DNA from: Burkholderiales bacterium
Lineage (GTDB): Bacteria > Pseudomonadota > Gammaproteobacteria > Burkholderiales > Burkholderiaceae_C
Reading direction: 5' to 3'
Assembly: GCA_017302505.1 (NCBI GenBank)
Contig: JAFLDH010000017.1
Location: 1 to 32,223 of the forward strand
DNA length: 32,223 nt
Positions 8,182-26,774 of this stretch are shown in pieces (position 1 is the stretch's first letter; each line of letters opens with the position of its first letter). A program made the position numbers and the translations under genes. Below the pieces are notes generated by a model that saw only the letters and a list, made by a program, of their open reading frames with translations, ran no database searches and was not told the origin of the DNA.

Positions 8182-8930
8182 CGGCCCAGGCCAAACCGGG
8201 CTGCCTGGTTCGGCCGCTGGGCGAACTGCTGGATGCGTTCGGCCCGGGCAACGAATGGACCCCGCTGCTGCAAGCCTGGCGCGACAGCCCCGCCGGCCGC
8301 CGGCTGATCGACGCGGTGGATGCGCGTGTGGCGGCCGGCGGCACGGTCTACCCGGCCGAGGTGTTCCGGGCGCTGGCGTCGACGTCCCTGTCGCGGGTGC
8401 GGGTTCTGATCCTGGGCCAGGACCCCTACCACGGCCCGGGTCAGGCCGAGGGGCTGGCCTTCTCGGTGGCGCCGGGGCAGCGCTGGCCACCCAGCCTGCG
8501 CAACATCCTGGCCGAATGGCAGCGCGATCTCGGCCTGCCACTGCCGGTGCACGGCAGCCTGTTGCCGTGGACGCGGCAGGGCGTGCTGCTGCTGAACACC
8601 GCGCTGACGGTGGAGGAGGGCCGGCCTGCCAGCCATGCCAAACTAGGTTGGGAAGTGCTTACTGACGAAATTATCTCGGCGGTGGCGTCCGATGCGGCGC
8701 CGAAGGTGTTCATGCTTTGGGGTGTGCACTCCCAGGCCAAGGTGGCGCGGATCGAGGCCGCCGGCCGTGGGCATTTGGTGCTGCAGTGCAACCATCCGTC
8801 GCCACTGTCGGCGCGGCGGCCGCCGGTGCCCTTCATCGGCTGTGGCCACTTCAGTCGCGCCAACGCCTGGCTGGCGGCGGCCGACCCCAGGGCCGGCGGG
8901 CTGGACTGGGGTCTCGCGGACAGCGCCTGA
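8178..8930 (+). CDS. ung: Uracil-DNA glycosylase, family 1
   Basis: A 250-residue base-excision repair enzyme that removes uracil from DNA. Motif A is [18 protein letters not shown] (residues 80-97) with catalytic Asp82. The uracil-binding strand is [12 protein letters not shown] (from residue 137). The Leu-loop is HPSPLSARR (from residue 206), giving the second catalytic histidine, His206, and the minor-groove leucine. The start is GTG at 8178, overlapping the trpC stop as GTGA; no other start gives a better fit to the family. Coupling to trpC suggests it is expressed with the trp operon, although it has no metabolic link. Codons for residues 155-166 are unusually A/T-rich compared with the rest of the gene. 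Confidence 0.95.
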   Translation: MTAQAKPGCLVRPLGELLDAFGPGNEWTPLLQAWRDSPAGRRLIDAVDARVAAGGTVYPAEVFRALASTSLSRVRVLILGQDPYHGPGQAEGLAFSVAPGQRWPPSLRNILAEWQRDLGLPLPVHGSLLPWTRQGVLLLNTALTVEEGRPASHAKLGWEVLTDEIISAVASDAAPKVFMLWGVHSQAKVARIEAAGRGHLVLQCNHPSPLSARRPPVPFIGCGHFSRANAWLAAADPRAGGLDWGLADSA

Positions 8931-8963
8931 ACGCTACACCGACGCCGAAAAGCCGCTGAACGG

Positions 8964-8972
8964 TGGTATAGT
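8964..8972 (+). promoter_or_regulatory. Extended -10 promoter for the tRNA-tuf operon
   Basis: TGGTATAGT is an extended -10 element (TGn followed by TATAGT at 8967-8972, five of six consensus bases). No clear -35 box is present 16-18 bases upstream, which extended -10 promoters tolerate. Transcription would start near 8979, about 8 bases before the mature 5' end of tRNA-Tyr. Confidence 0.6.
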
Positions 8973-8986
8973 CTGAGGTTCGCCTC

Positions 8987-9072
8987 GGAGGGGTGCCCGA
9001 GTGGCTAAAGGGGGCAGACTGTAAATCTGTTGGCTTACGCCTACGCTGGTTCGAATCCAGCCTCCTCCACCA
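8987..9072 (+). tRNA. tRNA-Tyr (GUA)
   Basis: A class II tRNA of 86 bases including an encoded CCA. The acceptor stem GGAGGGG pairs with CTCCTCC (9062-9068) with one G-U. The anticodon stem GCAGA/TCTGT encloses the loop CTGTAAA, giving anticodon GTA. A long variable arm precedes the T arm, whose loop is TTCGAAT. It is first of four tRNAs around the first tuf gene, the same Tyr-Gly-Thr-tuf order as in E. coli tufB. Confidence 0.97.
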
Positions 9073-9113
9073 GGCGACTGGACTTGTCGTGTTCCGCGTA
9101 CAGGGCTGACCAA

Positions 9114-9187
9114 GCGGGAGTAGTTTAATGGCAGAACCTTAGCCTTCCAAGCTAATGGCGCGGGTTCGATTCCCGCTTCCCGCTCCA
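9114..9187 (+). tRNA. tRNA-Gly (UCC)
   Basis: A 74-base tRNA with encoded CCA. The acceptor stem GCGGGAG pairs with TTCCCGC (9177-9183). The anticodon stem TTAGC/GCTAA encloses CTTCCAA, giving anticodon TCC. The T arm is GCGGG-TTCGATT-CCCGC. It lies 41 bases after tRNA-Tyr in the same transcription unit. Confidence 0.97.
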
Positions 9188-9242
9188 GTGGCGGAGCCGT
9201 CGCCACAGGCCTGGATACCGAGGTGTCCAAGCCCGTGTCGAT

Positions 9243-9317
<75 letters not shown>

Positions 9318-9360
9318 ACCACAAGCATTGTCTGGATTGTCGATTTCAGGAGAAGACGAA

Positions 9361-10551
<1,191 letters not shown>

Positions 10552-10564
10552 CGGAGAGTTCCGC

Positions 10565-10640
10565 AGGGGCATAGCTCAACTGGCAGAGCGTCGGTCTCCA
10601 AAACCGAAGGTCGGGGGTTCGATCCCCTCTGCCCCTGCCA
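10565..10640 (+). tRNA. tRNA-Trp (CCA)
   Basis: A 76-base tRNA with encoded CCA. The acceptor stem AGGGGCA pairs with TGCCCCT (10630-10636), with discriminator G. The anticodon stem TCGGT/ACCGA encloses CTCCAAA, giving anticodon CCA. It starts 13 bases after the tuf stop and lies upstream of secE, the usual betaproteobacterial place. Confidence 0.97.
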
Positions 10641-10674
10641 CCCGATCCTGACGAAGCCGGCGCGCACCGGCCGG

Positions 10675-10705
10675 CCTGGGCCACCGCCCTTTGGTGGCGC
10701 CCAGG
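10675..10705 (+). other. Hairpin between tRNA-Trp and secE
   Basis: CCTGGGC (10675-10681) pairs with GCCCAGG (10699-10705), and CACC with GGTG inside, separated by a two-base bulge. No T-run follows, so it is more likely a processing or mRNA 5'-end structure than a terminator. Confidence 0.4.
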
Positions 10706-10737
10706 CGCCGCGGGGTCACGGCCCGGAAGAGAAGTAG

Positions 10738-11124
10738 ATGAGTACCAATACCCAAGTCGAGACCGTTTCAACGGGTGCGGACAAGGCCAAGCTGGCCGGC
10801 GCAGCCGTGCTGCTGGTCGGCGCGGTGGCGGTGTTCTATCTGTTGGGCAAGCAGGACCTGTGGCTGCGCGTGCTGGCGCTGCTGGCGTTGCTGGCCGCTT
10901 CGGTGGGGGTGTTCTTCATCTCCGAGCCCGGCAAACAGTTGATCGCCTTCGGCCGCGATGCCGTGCGCGAGACCAAGAAGGTCGTCTGGCCCACCCGCAA
11001 GGAGGCGATGCAGATGACCGGCTACGTCTTCGCCTTCGTCTTCGTCATGGCGCTGTTCCTCTGGCTCACCGACAAGACGCTGGAATGGGTGCTCTACGAC
11101 CTGGTTCTGGGCTGGAAACGCTGA
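10738..11124 (+). CDS. secE: Preprotein translocase subunit SecE
   Basis: A 128-residue inner-membrane protein that clamps SecY in the SecYEG channel. It has three membrane segments, as in E. coli: about residues 20-40 ([15 protein letters not shown]), 43-62 ([19 protein letters not shown]) and 101-120 ([13 protein letters not shown]). Between the second and third lies the conserved cytoplasmic amphipathic helix with [15 protein letters not shown], the family signature. The ATG at 10738 follows a GGAAGAGAAG purine tract. nusG follows 10 bases after the stop, as in nearly all bacteria. Confidence 0.95.
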   Translation: MSTNTQVETVSTGADKAKLAGAAVLLVGAVAVFYLLGKQDLWLRVLALLALLAASVGVFFISEPGKQLIAFGRDAVRETKKVVWPTRKEAMQMTGYVFAFVFVMALFLWLTDKTLEWVLYDLVLGWKR

Positions 11125-11134
11125 AAGGTTGGTC

Positions 11135-11725
11135 ATGAGCGAGCAAGCTGAAGGCAACACTCCCGCCGCCGACGCCGTGGCCGCGCCGGCCAGCGCCCTG
11201 CGCTGGTACGTGGTGCATGCCTACTCGGGCATGGAGAAGGCTGTCGAGCGCAACCTGCGCGAGCGCATCGAGCGCTCGGGCATGCAGGCCAAGTTCGGCC
11301 GCATCCTGGTGCCCACCGAAGAGGTGGTGGAGCTGAAGAACGGCAAGAAGTCGGTCACCGAACGGCGCTTCTTCCCCGGCTACGTGCTGGTGGAGATGCT
11401 GATGGACGACGACAGCTGGCACCTGGTCAAGCACACCAGCAAGGTCACCGGCTTCGTCGGCGGCGCGCGCAACCGGCCGGCCCCGATCTCCGAAGCCGAG
11501 GTGATGAAAATCGTCAACCAGATGCAGGAAGGCATCGACAAGCCGCGCCCCAAGGTGCAGTGGCAGGTGGGCGAGCTGGTGCGGGTGAAGGACGGCCCGT
11601 TCACCGACTTCAACGGCGCGGTCGAGGAAGTCAACTACGAGAAGAGCAAGGTCCGCGTGTCGGTCACCATCTTCGGCCGTGCGACACCGGTGGAGCTGGA
11701 CTTCGCGCAGGTCGAAAAGGTCTGA
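11135..11725 (+). CDS. nusG: Transcription termination/antitermination factor NusG
   Basis: A 196-residue factor that binds RNA polymerase at the clamp and connects it to Rho or to ribosomal protein S10. The N-terminal domain begins at [10 protein letters not shown] (residue 23) after a variable Ala-rich tail. It includes [10 protein letters not shown], which faces the polymerase. The C-terminal KOW domain holds [16 protein letters not shown] and ends FAQVEKV. The ATG at 11135 has GAAAGG upstream; a TTG two codons earlier is less likely. It is translated with secE and followed by a strong hairpin before rplK. Confidence 0.96.
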   Translation: MSEQAEGNTPAADAVAAPASALRWYVVHAYSGMEKAVERNLRERIERSGMQAKFGRILVPTEEVVELKNGKKSVTERRFFPGYVLVEMLMDDDSWHLVKHTSKVTGFVGGARNRPAPISEAEVMKIVNQMQEGIDKPRPKVQWQVGELVRVKDGPFTDFNGAVEEVNYEKSKVRVSVTIFGRATPVELDFAQVEKV

Positions 11726-11731
11726 TTGGTT

Positions 11732-11763
11732 GCCGCGGGCGCAGCTGACCCAGCGCCCGCGGC
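11732..11763 (+). terminator. Strong hairpin between nusG and rplK
   Basis: GCCGCGGGCGC (11732-11742) pairs perfectly with GCGCCCGCGGC (11753-11763), an 11-bp stem with a 10-base loop, followed by CTCTTCAA and not a T-run. It could be a partial terminator or processing site at the end of secE-nusG, or part of the rplK leader where L1 regulates rplKA in other bacteria. The stem is seen; the role is inferred. Confidence 0.5.
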
Positions 11764-11828
11764 CTCTTCAACGGGTCAAACGCGAGGAGCTCGCTGCGGC
11801 GGGCGCTTGAACTCGATAGGAGCCATTC

Positions 11829-12260
11829 ATGGCAAAGAAAATCGTCGGCTTCATCAAGCTGCAGATTCCCGCCGGCAAGGCGAACCCCTCGCCGCCGGTC
11901 GGCCCGGCCCTGGGCCAGCGCGGCCTCAACATCATGGAGTTCTGCAAGGCGTTCAACGCCCAGACCCAGGGTGTTGAGCCGGGCCTGATGCTGCCGGTGG
12001 TCATCACCGCGTTCGCGGACAAGTCCTTCACTTTCGTCATCAAGACGCCGCCCGCGACGGTGCTGATCAAGAAGGCGATCAAGCTCGACAAGGGCTCGGC
12101 CAAGCCGCACCTGGACAAGGTGGGCAAGATCACGCGCGCCCAGCTCGAGGACATCGCCAAGACCAAGATGAAGGACCTGACGGCGGCCGACCTGGACGCC
12201 GCGGTCAAGACGATCGCCGGTTCCGCCCGATCGATGGGCGTCACGGTGGAGGGGGTCTGA
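11829..12260 (+). CDS. rplK: 50S ribosomal protein L11
   Basis: A 143-residue protein of the GTPase-associated centre that binds 23S rRNA with L10/L12 and is needed for RelA activation. The N-terminal domain has the family signature [20 protein letters not shown] with [15 protein letters not shown]. The C-terminal rRNA-binding domain ends [14 protein letters not shown]. The conserved Lys-rich N-terminus (MAKKIVGF) is a target of PrmA trimethylation in relatives. The ATG at 11829 follows AGGAG. rplA begins one base after the stop. Confidence 0.98.
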   Translation: MAKKIVGFIKLQIPAGKANPSPPVGPALGQRGLNIMEFCKAFNAQTQGVEPGLMLPVVITAFADKSFTFVIKTPPATVLIKKAIKLDKGSAKPHLDKVGKITRAQLEDIAKTKMKDLTAADLDAAVKTIAGSARSMGVTVEGV

Positions 12261-12261
12261 G

Positions 12262-12963
12262 ATGAGCAAGCTGACCAAGAAGGCCAAGGCCCTGCAGGGC
12301 AAGGTCGACAGCAACAAGCTGTACCCGATCGGTGATGCGCTGAGCATCGTCAAGGAATGCGCCACCGCCAAGTTCGACGAGTCGATCGACGTGGCGGTGC
12401 AACTGGGCGTGGACGCGAAGAAGTCCGACCAGGTGGTGCGCGGCGCCGTGGTGCTGCCCAACGGCACCGGCAAGACCAAGCGCGTGGCCGTGTTCGCCCA
12501 GGGCGCCAAGGCCGAGGAAGCCAAGGCCGCCGGCGCCGACGTGGTGGGCATGGACGACCTGGCCGCCGAGGTCAAGGCCGGCAACCTGAACTTCGACGTG
12601 GTGATCGCCTCGCCGGACACGATGCGTGTGGTCGGTACGCTGGGCCAGATCCTGGGCCCGCGCGGCCTGATGCCGAACCCGAAGGTCGGCACGGTGACGC
12701 CCGACGTGGCGCAGGCCGTGCGCAATGCCAAGGCGGGCCAGGTGCAGTTCCGTGTCGACAAGGCCGGCATCGTGCACGCGTCGATCGGCCGTCGTTCCTT
12801 CGAGGCCGACAAGCTGACCGGCAACCTGCGCGCACTGATCGATGCGCTGAACAAGTCCAAGCCGGCGTCGAGCAAGGGTGTGTACCTGCGCAAGGTGGCG
12901 GTGTCGTCGACGATGGGCGTCGGTGTCCGTGTGGACACGGCCTCGCTCGCCGAGACGGCCTGA
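12262..12963 (+). CDS. rplA: 50S ribosomal protein L1
   Basis: A 233-residue protein of the L1 stalk, which moves with E-site tRNA. It starts [16 protein letters not shown] and has the family segments [37 protein letters not shown] and the RNA-binding end [19 protein letters not shown]. In E. coli L1 represses rplKA by binding its leader; here the candidate leader is the hairpin region upstream of rplK. It is separated from rplJ by a 313-base structured gap. Confidence 0.98.
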   Translation: MSKLTKKAKALQGKVDSNKLYPIGDALSIVKECATAKFDESIDVAVQLGVDAKKSDQVVRGAVVLPNGTGKTKRVAVFAQGAKAEEAKAAGADVVGMDDLAAEVKAGNLNFDVVIASPDTMRVVGTLGQILGPRGLMPNPKVGTVTPDVAQAVRNAKAGQVQFRVDKAGIVHASIGRRSFEADKLTGNLRALIDALNKSKPASSKGVYLRKVAVSSTMGVGVRVDTASLAETA

Positions 12964-13276
12964 ACGTATGGAAAGCGCGGCGTGCCGGGTCTGGGCGCGC
13001 CGCGGCAAGGAGTTGGTGGGCTGCCGCCTCCCCGTGGGGCGGCAGGTCATCCAAGACCGCTGGTGCGGTGGCCGGTCCTTCGGGACGGGCAGCCGCTTAA
13101 TCGGCAGGCCCTCGGGCTTGTGGCCAGCGCAGATGGCGGTCCCGCCGTACAGGATGCAGGGCCGGTGTGCACCGCAAGGCGCATGCCGGTCAGGGGTTCT
13201 GGAGGGCAAGGTCGCTGAATTGGTAGTGCCCGAGGGCCTGCAAGGGCCCGAAGGCAGCTGACGTGAGGAGAAGACC
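12964..13276 (+). promoter_or_regulatory. rplJ leader region with several hairpins
   Basis: This 313-base gap holds no convincing gene. Visible stems are CGCGGCG (12976-12982) with CGCCGCG (12998-13004); CTGCCGCC (13021-13028) with GGCGGCAG (13038-13045); and GTCC-TTCG-GGAC (13075-13086), a stable UUCG tetraloop. None is followed by a T-run. In E. coli the matching gap carries the rplJ promoter and the L10-L12 repressor site; a similar role is likely by position. I could not pick a clear -35/-10 pair. Confidence 0.55.
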
Positions 13277-13780
13277 TTGAGTCTGAATCGCAACGAGAAG
13301 GCAGCCGTGGTGGCGGACGTGTCGGCGCAAGTCGCACGCTCGCAGACCCTTGCGCTGGCCGAGTACCGTGGTCTCACCGTGGCGCATCTCGATACGCTGC
13401 GCCGGCAGGCGCGCGACAAGGGCGTGTACCTTCATGTACTGAAGAACACGCTCGCCCGTCGCGCGGTGGCCGGCACGCCCTTCGAGGTGGCCCAGGAGAC
13501 CATGGTCGGCCCGCTGATCTACGGCTTTTCCGAGGACGCCGTCGCCGCGGCCAAAGTCATCGCCGACTTTGCCAAGGGCAACGACAAGCTCGTCATCAAG
13601 GGCGGGGCCTATGCCGGCAAGGTTCTGGACGCCGATGGCGTCAAGACCCTGGCGGCCGTGCCCAGCAAGGAAGTGCTGCTTTCGCAACTGCTCGGCCTGA
13701 TGCAGTCGCCGGTGGCGCGCTTTGCCCGCGTGCTGGCGGCCGTGGCCGAGAAGAAGGCCGAAGCCCCCGCGGCGGCCTGA
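13277..13780 (+). CDS. rplJ: 50S ribosomal protein L10
   Basis: A 167-residue protein that anchors L7/L12 dimers to the ribosome stalk base. The sequence [20 protein letters not shown], then [15 protein letters not shown] and [10 protein letters not shown], is typical of betaproteobacterial L10. The C-terminal helix that binds L12 dimers ends in an Ala-rich tail. The start is TTG at 13277, supported by GAGGAG (13265-13270) six bases upstream and by the family N-terminus; no in-frame ATG fits. A rare start on a tightly dosed protein suggests that translation is tuned, in keeping with the structured leader. Confidence 0.96.
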   Translation: MSLNRNEKAAVVADVSAQVARSQTLALAEYRGLTVAHLDTLRRQARDKGVYLHVLKNTLARRAVAGTPFEVAQETMVGPLIYGFSEDAVAAAKVIADFAKGNDKLVIKGGAYAGKVLDADGVKTLAAVPSKEVLLSQLLGLMQSPVARFARVLAAVAEKKAEAPAAA

Positions 13781-13831
13781 GGCCTGCTAGCCCTTATCCC
13801 TATCGAACCCCAATTTTCAGAGGTAACCCAA

Positions 13832-14212
13832 ATGGCATTCGACAAAGACGCATTCATGACCGCCCTGGACAGCATGTCCGTCATGGAACTGAACGACCTG
13901 GTCAAGGCGATCGAAGAGAAGTTCGGCGTGTCCGCCGCGGCGATGGCCGCCCCGGCTGCCGGTGGTGGTGGCGGCGCCGCCGCTCCTGCGGCCGAGGAGC
14001 AGACCGAGTTCACGCTGATGCTGACCGACGTCGGCGCGCAGAAGGTGGGCGTCATCAAGGTGGTGCGCGAGCTGACCGGCCTGGGCCTGAAGGAGGCCAA
14101 GGATCTGGTGGATGGCGCGCCGAAGCCGGTCAAGGAAGGCATGGCCAAGGCCGACGCCGAAGCCGGCAAGAAGAAGCTGGAAGAAGCCGGCGCCAAGGCC
14201 GAGCTGAAGTAA
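13832..14212 (+). CDS. rplL: 50S ribosomal protein L7/L12
   Basis: A 126-residue acidic stalk protein present in several copies per ribosome, recruiting translation GTPases. The N-terminal dimerisation domain ([20 protein letters not shown]) is joined by an Ala/Gly hinge ([16 protein letters not shown]) to the C-terminal factor-binding domain with [20 protein letters not shown] and a Lys/Ala-rich end. The ATG at 13832 follows AGAGGT. It must be made in excess over L10; rplL has its own good ribosome site, 51 bases after rplJ. Confidence 0.98.
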   Translation: MAFDKDAFMTALDSMSVMELNDLVKAIEEKFGVSAAAMAAPAAGGGGGAAAPAAEEQTEFTLMLTDVGAQKVGVIKVVRELTGLGLKEAKDLVDGAPKPVKEGMAKADAEAGKKKLEEAGAKAELK

Positions 14213-14225
14213 ACGACACGCGAGC

Positions 14226-14257
14226 GGGCTCGAGGCGCCTGGCGCCTCGGGCCCTTT
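14226..14257 (+). terminator. rplL-rpoB attenuator hairpin
   Basis: GGGCTCGAGGCGC (14226-14238) pairs along 13 positions (one T-G wobble) with GCGCCTCGGGCCC (14242-14254), leaving a CTG loop, then TTTCC. The stem is strong but the T-run has only three bases, as expected of a partial terminator. In E. coli an attenuator in this same gap lets only a fraction of polymerases reach rpoBC; the same role is likely here. Confidence 0.7.
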
Positions 14258-14274
14258 CCGGTTGCGAGAGCAGC

Positions 14275-14322
14275 GCTAAGCCCTCGGGCTTGGCAGTGTT
14301 CTCTGATCCGACTGCAGAGAAC
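14275..14322 (+). other. Tandem hairpins in the rpoB leader
   Basis: GCTAAGCC (14275-14282) pairs with GGCTTGGC (14287-14294) around CTCG, and GTTCTCTG (14298-14305) pairs perfectly with CAGAGAAC (14315-14322). They follow the attenuator. In E. coli an RNase III site lies in this gap, and these stems are candidates for a processing site. Confidence 0.45.
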
Positions 14323-14473
14323 CGGTTTGGTCGGGCTGGGGTGCAATGCCCCGGTTGTCCGCCAGCGGCTGGTAGTGGCCAGCCACCAAGCTTCGGACGC
14401 AATGTCCGGGTCGCCAGTCGCCGACGACACATGGGCCACCTGACAGGCCCAGGTTCAAGGGCACGGAGTATTC

Positions 14474-18595
<4,122 letters not shown>

Positions 18596-18606
18596 GGAGC
18601 AGATGC

Positions 18607-22845
<4,239 letters not shown>

Positions 22846-22865
22846 GGCCGGCTGTTCGCGCAAGA

Positions 22866-22893
22866 GGGCGGCCTGCGGGCCGCCCTTTTTCTT
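22866..22893 (+). terminator. rho-independent terminator after rpoC
   Basis: GGGCGGCC (22866-22873) pairs perfectly with GGCCGCCC (22878-22885) around TGCG, followed by TTTTTCTT. This is a textbook intrinsic terminator. It lies 8 bases from the stop codon of the convergent PIN gene; on the other strand the stem is followed by TCTTGCG, a weak T-run. Confidence 0.93.
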
Positions 22894-22900
22894 GGCTGAC

Positions 22901-23377
22901 TCAAGTGCCGTAGGCGCGCAGCCACTGTGCCGGACTCAATACTTCCACGCCCAGCGGCCGGGCGGCGCGGGCCATTTCGAGCAGGGCGCGGTCGCGGCTG
23001 AACAGCCATCGCGCTTGCTGGTGACAGGCCAGGTCCAGGAACTTCTGGTCGTCCGGATCGCGGCAAGTCCGCAGCGCTGCTTGAGGAGGCGGGCCGACCG
23101 GTGAGTCGATCATTCGCACCCGCCTATCGAAAAACGTAAGTACGTGCTCGCAATCAATGAGGTTGTCACGCCAGCGCAACCGCGGCAGCACATCGGCCAA
23201 CTCGGCCCGCATGGCGGGCGTGGCATGCCAGGTCCAGGCACCGGCAGCCAGTCGACGCGCCAGCGGACGGAAGGCCGGATCCTCGAAGACGAGCCAGTCG
23301 AGCACCACGTTCGTGTCGAGCACGACGACCGCGGCGTCGGTTGCAGGGCACACGCCGAAGGCTTCCTGTTGCTGCAT
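22901..23377 (-). CDS. PIN-domain protein, putative VapC-like ribonuclease
   Basis: A 158-residue PIN-domain protein, a fold of metal-dependent RNases found in VapC toxins. Acidic residues of the active site appear as the Asp in VVVLDTNVVLDWL, the Glu in MRAELADVL, and Asps in CRDPDDQKFLDLA and LFSRDRALL. This order fits the 'putative toxin component, PIN family' group. It is convergent with rpoC and divergent from rpsL. No antitoxin frame adjoins it on either side. The ATG at 23377 has no ribosome site and lies in the rpsL promoter spacer; GTG at 23353 has AGGAAG eight bases upstream and may be the real start (150 residues). The target RNA is unknown. Confidence 0.8.
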   Translation of the reverse strand: MQQQEAFGVCPATDAAVVVLDTNVVLDWLVFEDPAFRPLARRLAAGAWTWHATPAMRAELADVLPRLRWRDNLIDCEHVLTFFDRRVRMIDSPVGPPPQAALRTCRDPDDQKFLDLACHQQARWLFSRDRALLEMARAARPLGVEVLSPAQWLRAYGT

Positions 23378-23397
23378 GACTGGGCAGGCAATATAAT
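23369..23397 (+). promoter_or_regulatory. str operon sigma-70 promoter
   Basis: TTGCTG (23369-23374) and a perfect TATAAT (23392-23397) are separated by 17 bases. Transcription would start near 23404, giving a 5' leader of about 180 bases before rpsL. The -35 box and spacer overlap the first codons of the minus-strand PIN gene. Confidence 0.8.
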
Positions 23398-23408
23398 GGA
23401 AGGCTTTT

Positions 23409-23462
23409 CAGCAGATCGCTGCTGCGCTCTTTGCAGAGCGGCCCGCCCCGGGCATGCCCGCG
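23409..23462 (+). promoter_or_regulatory. Tandem hairpins at the start of the str mRNA
   Basis: Two perfect 6-bp hairpins abut: CAGCAG-ATCG-CTGCTG (23409-23424) and CGCTCT-TTGC-AGAGCG (23425-23440). A third inverted repeat, CGGGCATGCCCG (about 23449-23460), follows. They lie within 60 bases of the predicted transcription start and could stabilise the mRNA or bind a regulator. The stems are seen; the function is inferred. Confidence 0.55.
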
Positions 23463-23582
23463 CCGCTGTGTCGGCCAGGGCAGCCTTCCGGATTGGAGCC
23501 TGCCTCCCGCTGCGGCGCACCCTCGCGTCGATCCGCCGAGCGTAGAACGAAGAGTCTGACTTCAACCGGAAACAGGTTACCT

Positions 23583-23960
23583 ATGCCAACCATCAACCAG
23601 CTCGTGCGTCAGGGTCGTGAGACCGAGACCATGAAGTCCAAGTCGCCGGCCATGCAGGGCAGCCCGCAACGCCGGGGCGTGTGCACCCGCGTGTACACCA
23701 CCACGCCGAAGAAGCCGAACTCGGCGCTGCGCAAGGTGGCCAAGGTGCGCCTGACCAACGGCTTCGAGATCATCTCGTACATCGGCGGTGAAGGCCACAA
23801 CCTGCAGGAGCACAGCGTGGTGCTGGTGCGTGGCGGCCGCGTCAAGGATCTGCCGGGTGTGCGCTACCACATCGTGCGCGGCTCGCTGGACCTGCAAGGC
23901 GTCAAGGATCGCAAGCAGGCCCGTTCGAAGTACGGCGCCAAGCGCCCGAAGAAGGCGTAA
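23583..23960 (+). CDS. rpsL: 30S ribosomal protein S12
   Basis: A 125-residue protein of the decoding centre. The family start [13 protein letters not shown] is followed by [20 protein letters not shown] (Lys43) and [15 protein letters not shown] (Lys88). Both lysines are the wild-type forms at the positions where streptomycin resistance usually arises. The Asp at 89 is the site of beta-methylthiolation in relatives. The ATG at 23583 opens the str operon after a long structured leader; the site upstream is AACAGGTT, a weak AGG. rpsG follows after 122 bases. Confidence 0.98.
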   Translation: MPTINQLVRQGRETETMKSKSPAMQGSPQRRGVCTRVYTTTPKKPNSALRKVAKVRLTNGFEIISYIGGEGHNLQEHSVVLVRGGRVKDLPGVRYHIVRGSLDLQGVKDRKQARSKYGAKRPKKA

Positions 23961-23977
23961 TCGACGCCCCACCCCAA

Positions 23978-24059
23978 GAGCTGGCCGGTCGGCCGGCTCA
24001 GTAAGTGAAGGGTCCTGATGGCCCTTCGAGGTGCCGGCCCCCGCAGGCCGGTGCCAGCT
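23978..24059 (+). promoter_or_regulatory. rpsL-rpsG intercistronic structure, candidate S7 site
   Basis: Three hairpins fill the gap: GAGCTGGCC (23978-23986) with GGCCGGCTC (23991-23999); GAAGGG (24007-24012) with CCCTTC (24022-24027); CCGGCC (24034-24039) with GGCCGG (24046-24051). AGCTGG (23979-23984) can alternatively pair with CCAGCT (24054-24059), closing the whole region. In E. coli, S7 binds this gap to repress rpsG and fusA; the equivalent is probable. Confidence 0.5.
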
Positions 24060-24082
24060 GAAACGAAAGAAGGAAGAGTCCC

Positions 24083-24553
24083 ATGCCGCGTCGTCGCGAA
24101 GTTCCCAAGCGTGAAGTGCTGCCCGATCCGAAGTTCGGCTCGGTCGACCTGTCCAAGTTCATGAACGTGATCATGGAAGGCGGCAAGAAGGCCGTCGCCG
24201 AGCGCATCATCTATGGCGCCCTCGACCAGATCGAGAAGAAGGTCGGCAAGGATCCGCTGGAGATCTTCGTCGTCGCGCTGAACAACATCAAGCCGATGGT
24301 CGAGGTGAAGAGCCGTCGCGTCGGCGGTGCCAACTACCAGGTGCCGGTGGAAGTGCGCCCGGTGCGCCGCCAGGCCCTGGCTATGCGCTGGCTGAAGGAA
24401 TCGGCGCGCAAGCGCGGCGAGAAGTCGATGGCCGCGCGCCTGGCCAACGAGCTGCTCGAGGCCTCGGAAGGCCGCGGCGGCGCGATGAAGAAGCGCGACG
24501 AAGTCCACCGCATGGCCGAGGCCAACAAGGCCTTCTCGCACTTCCGCTTCTAG
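24083..24553 (+). CDS. rpsG: 30S ribosomal protein S7
   Basis: A 156-residue primary assembly protein of the 30S head, next to the E site. It starts [20 protein letters not shown] and has [39 protein letters not shown] and [20 protein letters not shown], all family features; it ends AFSHFRF. The ATG at 24083 follows AAGGAAGAG. S7 is the translational repressor of the str operon in E. coli, and the gap upstream is rich in stems that could form its mRNA site. Confidence 0.98.
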   Translation: MPRRREVPKREVLPDPKFGSVDLSKFMNVIMEGGKKAVAERIIYGALDQIEKKVGKDPLEIFVVALNNIKPMVEVKSRRVGGANYQVPVEVRPVRRQALAMRWLKESARKRGEKSMAARLANELLEASEGRGGAMKKRDEVHRMAEANKAFSHFRF

Positions 24554-24580
24554 AGCCGAAGCCGAACCTAACCGCCTGAC

Positions 24581-24618
24581 GGCCGCTCTTACGGGTTATC
24601 ACCAACCCGAGGGCGGCC
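24581..24618 (+). other. Hairpin between rpsG and fusA
   Basis: GGCCGC (24581-24586) pairs with GCGGCC (24613-24618), extended inward by weaker pairs, and GGGTT (24593-24597) pairs with AACCC (24604-24608). It ends about 13 bases before the fusA ribosome site. No T-run follows. Confidence 0.4.
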
Positions 24619-24638
24619 CCTGTATTTGGAGTGACACC

Positions 24639-26741
<2,103 letters not shown>

Positions 26742-26774
26742 GCCGCCGCACGGTCTTCGGCCCCGGTGCCCTGC

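Noticed and set aside
10565-10640. A possible functional link between tRNA-Trp here and the nearby Trp leader peptide.
   Set aside because: tRNA-Trp sits between tuf and secE in many betaproteobacteria, so closeness to trp genes is not evidence of co-regulation.
12878-13261. A plus-strand frame through the rplA-rplJ gap.
   Set aside because: It overlaps the end of rplA in another frame, is Arg/Cys-rich with no motif, and the gap is better explained as a structured leader.
23144-23545. A plus-strand frame between rpoC and rpsL that might encode a short protein or an antitoxin.
   Set aside because: It is antisense to the PIN gene and then covers the str promoter and hairpins. It has no good ribosome site and no antitoxin-like features.
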